Source: Weeksellaceae bacterium (GTDB lineage Bacteria; Bacteroidota; Bacteroidia; Flavobacteriales; Weeksellaceae). From it: 6,639 bases of DNA. The stretch is from assembly GCA_028698395.1 (NCBI GenBank), contig JAQVDG010000117.1, positions 1-6,639 on the forward strand. The letters run 5' to 3'. The number at the start of each line of letters is the position of its first letter. The stretch's first letter is position 1. Made by a program: the position numbers and the translations under genes. The notes under the pieces are model-generated. The model was given only the letters and a program-made list of their open reading frames with translations. It had not been told where the DNA came from and ran no database searches. This document shows, piece by piece, positions 5,985 through 6,639 of the stretch.

Positions 5985-6639
5985 TTACTTCTCAGCCAAT
6001 AATTCTGCAATTCTAACAATTACTTCGGTGGCTTTTTCCATGGATTCCAAAGGAACGAATTCATACGGCCCGTGGAAATTATGTCCGCCTGCAAAAATAT
6101 TCGGACAAGGCAATCCCATGAAACTCAATCGAGAACCATCAGTTCCACCACGAATTGGTTTAATATTGGGTGCAATTCCCAAATCTTCAAATGCTTTTTT
6201 TGCAATTTCTACCGATTCAAATTTCTCTTTGACTTTTTCCACCATATTATAATATTGGTCTTTCATGTCCAATTCAATTCGGTTTTCGCCATATTCCTCT
6301 TTCATTTCGTCTGTAATCTGCTGAATCAATTCTTTTCTCGCTTTAAAGTGTTCCATGTCATGGTCGCGGATAATGTATTGAATTTCAGCTTCTGAAACAT
6401 TTCCTTTGAATTGAGTCAAATGGAAAAAACCTTCTCGACCTTCAGTTAATTCCGGTACTTCATCAAAAGGCAATTTATCAGCAAATTCTCTTGCTAAAGT
6501 TGTAGCATTTACCAACTGATTTTTGGCGTAACCGGGATGAACACTTTTTCCTAAGAATTTAAGATGTGCATAAGCTGCATTGAAATTTTCATATTCCAAT
6601 TCCCCGATTTCACTTCCGTCCATGGTATAAGCCCATTCA
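5985..6639 (-). CDS. pepT: Peptidase T (tripeptidase), C-terminal part
   Basis: PepT is a cytosolic M20-family zinc aminopeptidase that releases the N-terminal residue of tripeptides. The last 217 or so codons are present; the frame is open through the right edge (E-W-A-Y-T before MDGSE), so the ATG at 6621-6623 is an internal methionine and the true start lies outside. The family is about 410 residues, so the first half is missing from view. AYTMDGSEIGELEYENFNAA is the PepT-specific segment at the end of the first catalytic subdomain, with the Asp of MDG a likely zinc ligand. The dimerisation subdomain follows. RGGTDGSRLSFMGLPCPNI and the final FAGGHNFHGPYEFV, whose second His is the expected zinc ligand, are close to E. 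coli PepT as I remember it. The stop TAA (5985-5987) is followed 11 bases later by the terminator stem. With the M1 enzyme it suggests peptide catabolism. Confidence 0.93.
   Translation of the reverse strand, partial: EWAYTMDGSEIGELEYENFNAAYAHLKFLGKSVHPGYAKNQLVNATTLAREFADKLPFDEVPELTEGREGFFHLTQFKGNVSEAEIQYIIRDHDMEHFKARKELIQQITDEMKEEYGENRIELDMKDQYYNMVEKVKEKFESVEIAKKAFEDLGIAPNIKPIRGGTDGSRLSFMGLPCPNIFAGGHNFHGPYEFVPLESMEKATEVIVRIAELLAEK

Noticed and set aside
6028..6395. Plus-strand frames opposite pepT (6028-6252 and 6072-6395)
   Set aside because: They mirror the strongly conserved pepT coding sequence; Phe- and Ser-rich translations are what antisense of such a gene gives.
1..6639. CRISPR array, tRNA, rRNA, riboswitch, toxin-antitoxin or phage-defence system
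   Set aside because: No regularly spaced repeats, no cloverleaf-like or conserved RNA sequence, and every sizeable gene has an ordinary glycan, peptidase or thioesterase assignment.

Overview
The window is a piece of an AT-rich chromosome from a Bacteroidota bacterium, most likely a member of the Flavobacteriaceae. The grounds are the low GC, the near absence of Shine-Dalgarno sequences, two TAnnTTTG-type promoter -7 elements, a signal peptide ending in Ala-Gln on the secreted peptidase, and protein families that read as flavobacterial. The species cannot be told from the sequence alone.

Left part (1-3770) is the edge of a surface-polysaccharide locus. Bases 1 to about 120 are the right end of an insertion sequence, holding the last 29 codons of its transposase on the plus strand. 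It abuts an acyltransferase-3 gene on the minus strand (120-785). That gene keeps its N-terminal catalytic half but stops at 221 residues exactly at the IS junction, so it looks interrupted by the insertion. A 200-base divergent intergenic region (786-985) carries a candidate promoter for each direction. From it runs a plus-strand operon of three genes: a family 2 glycosyltransferase (986-1804), a 350-residue GNAT-fold acyltransferase overlapping it by ATGA (1801-2853), and a NodB-type polysaccharide deacetylase five bases later (2859-3770). Together these suggest building and chemically decorating a cell-surface glycan: sugar transfer, removal of an acetyl group, and N- or O-acylation.

Right part (3786-6639) is on the minus strand and looks like ordinary chromosome: the C-terminal half of tripeptidase PepT (5985-6639, start beyond the window), a strong intrinsic terminator (5947-5979), a hotdog-fold acyl-CoA thioesterase (5498-5926), and a secreted M1-family zinc aminopeptidase (3786-5435) that meets the deacetylase gene tail to tail across 15 bases. 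Hand counts of sample lines give roughly 25-27% GC for the acyltransferase and glycosyltransferase, about 33-37% for the GNAT and deacetylase, and near 40% for the peptidase. This fits a variable polysaccharide region joined to core genes.

I found no CRISPR array, tRNA, rRNA, riboswitch or clearly novel system. The most interesting point is the IS interruption of the acyltransferase, a possible switch-off of a surface-glycan modification.
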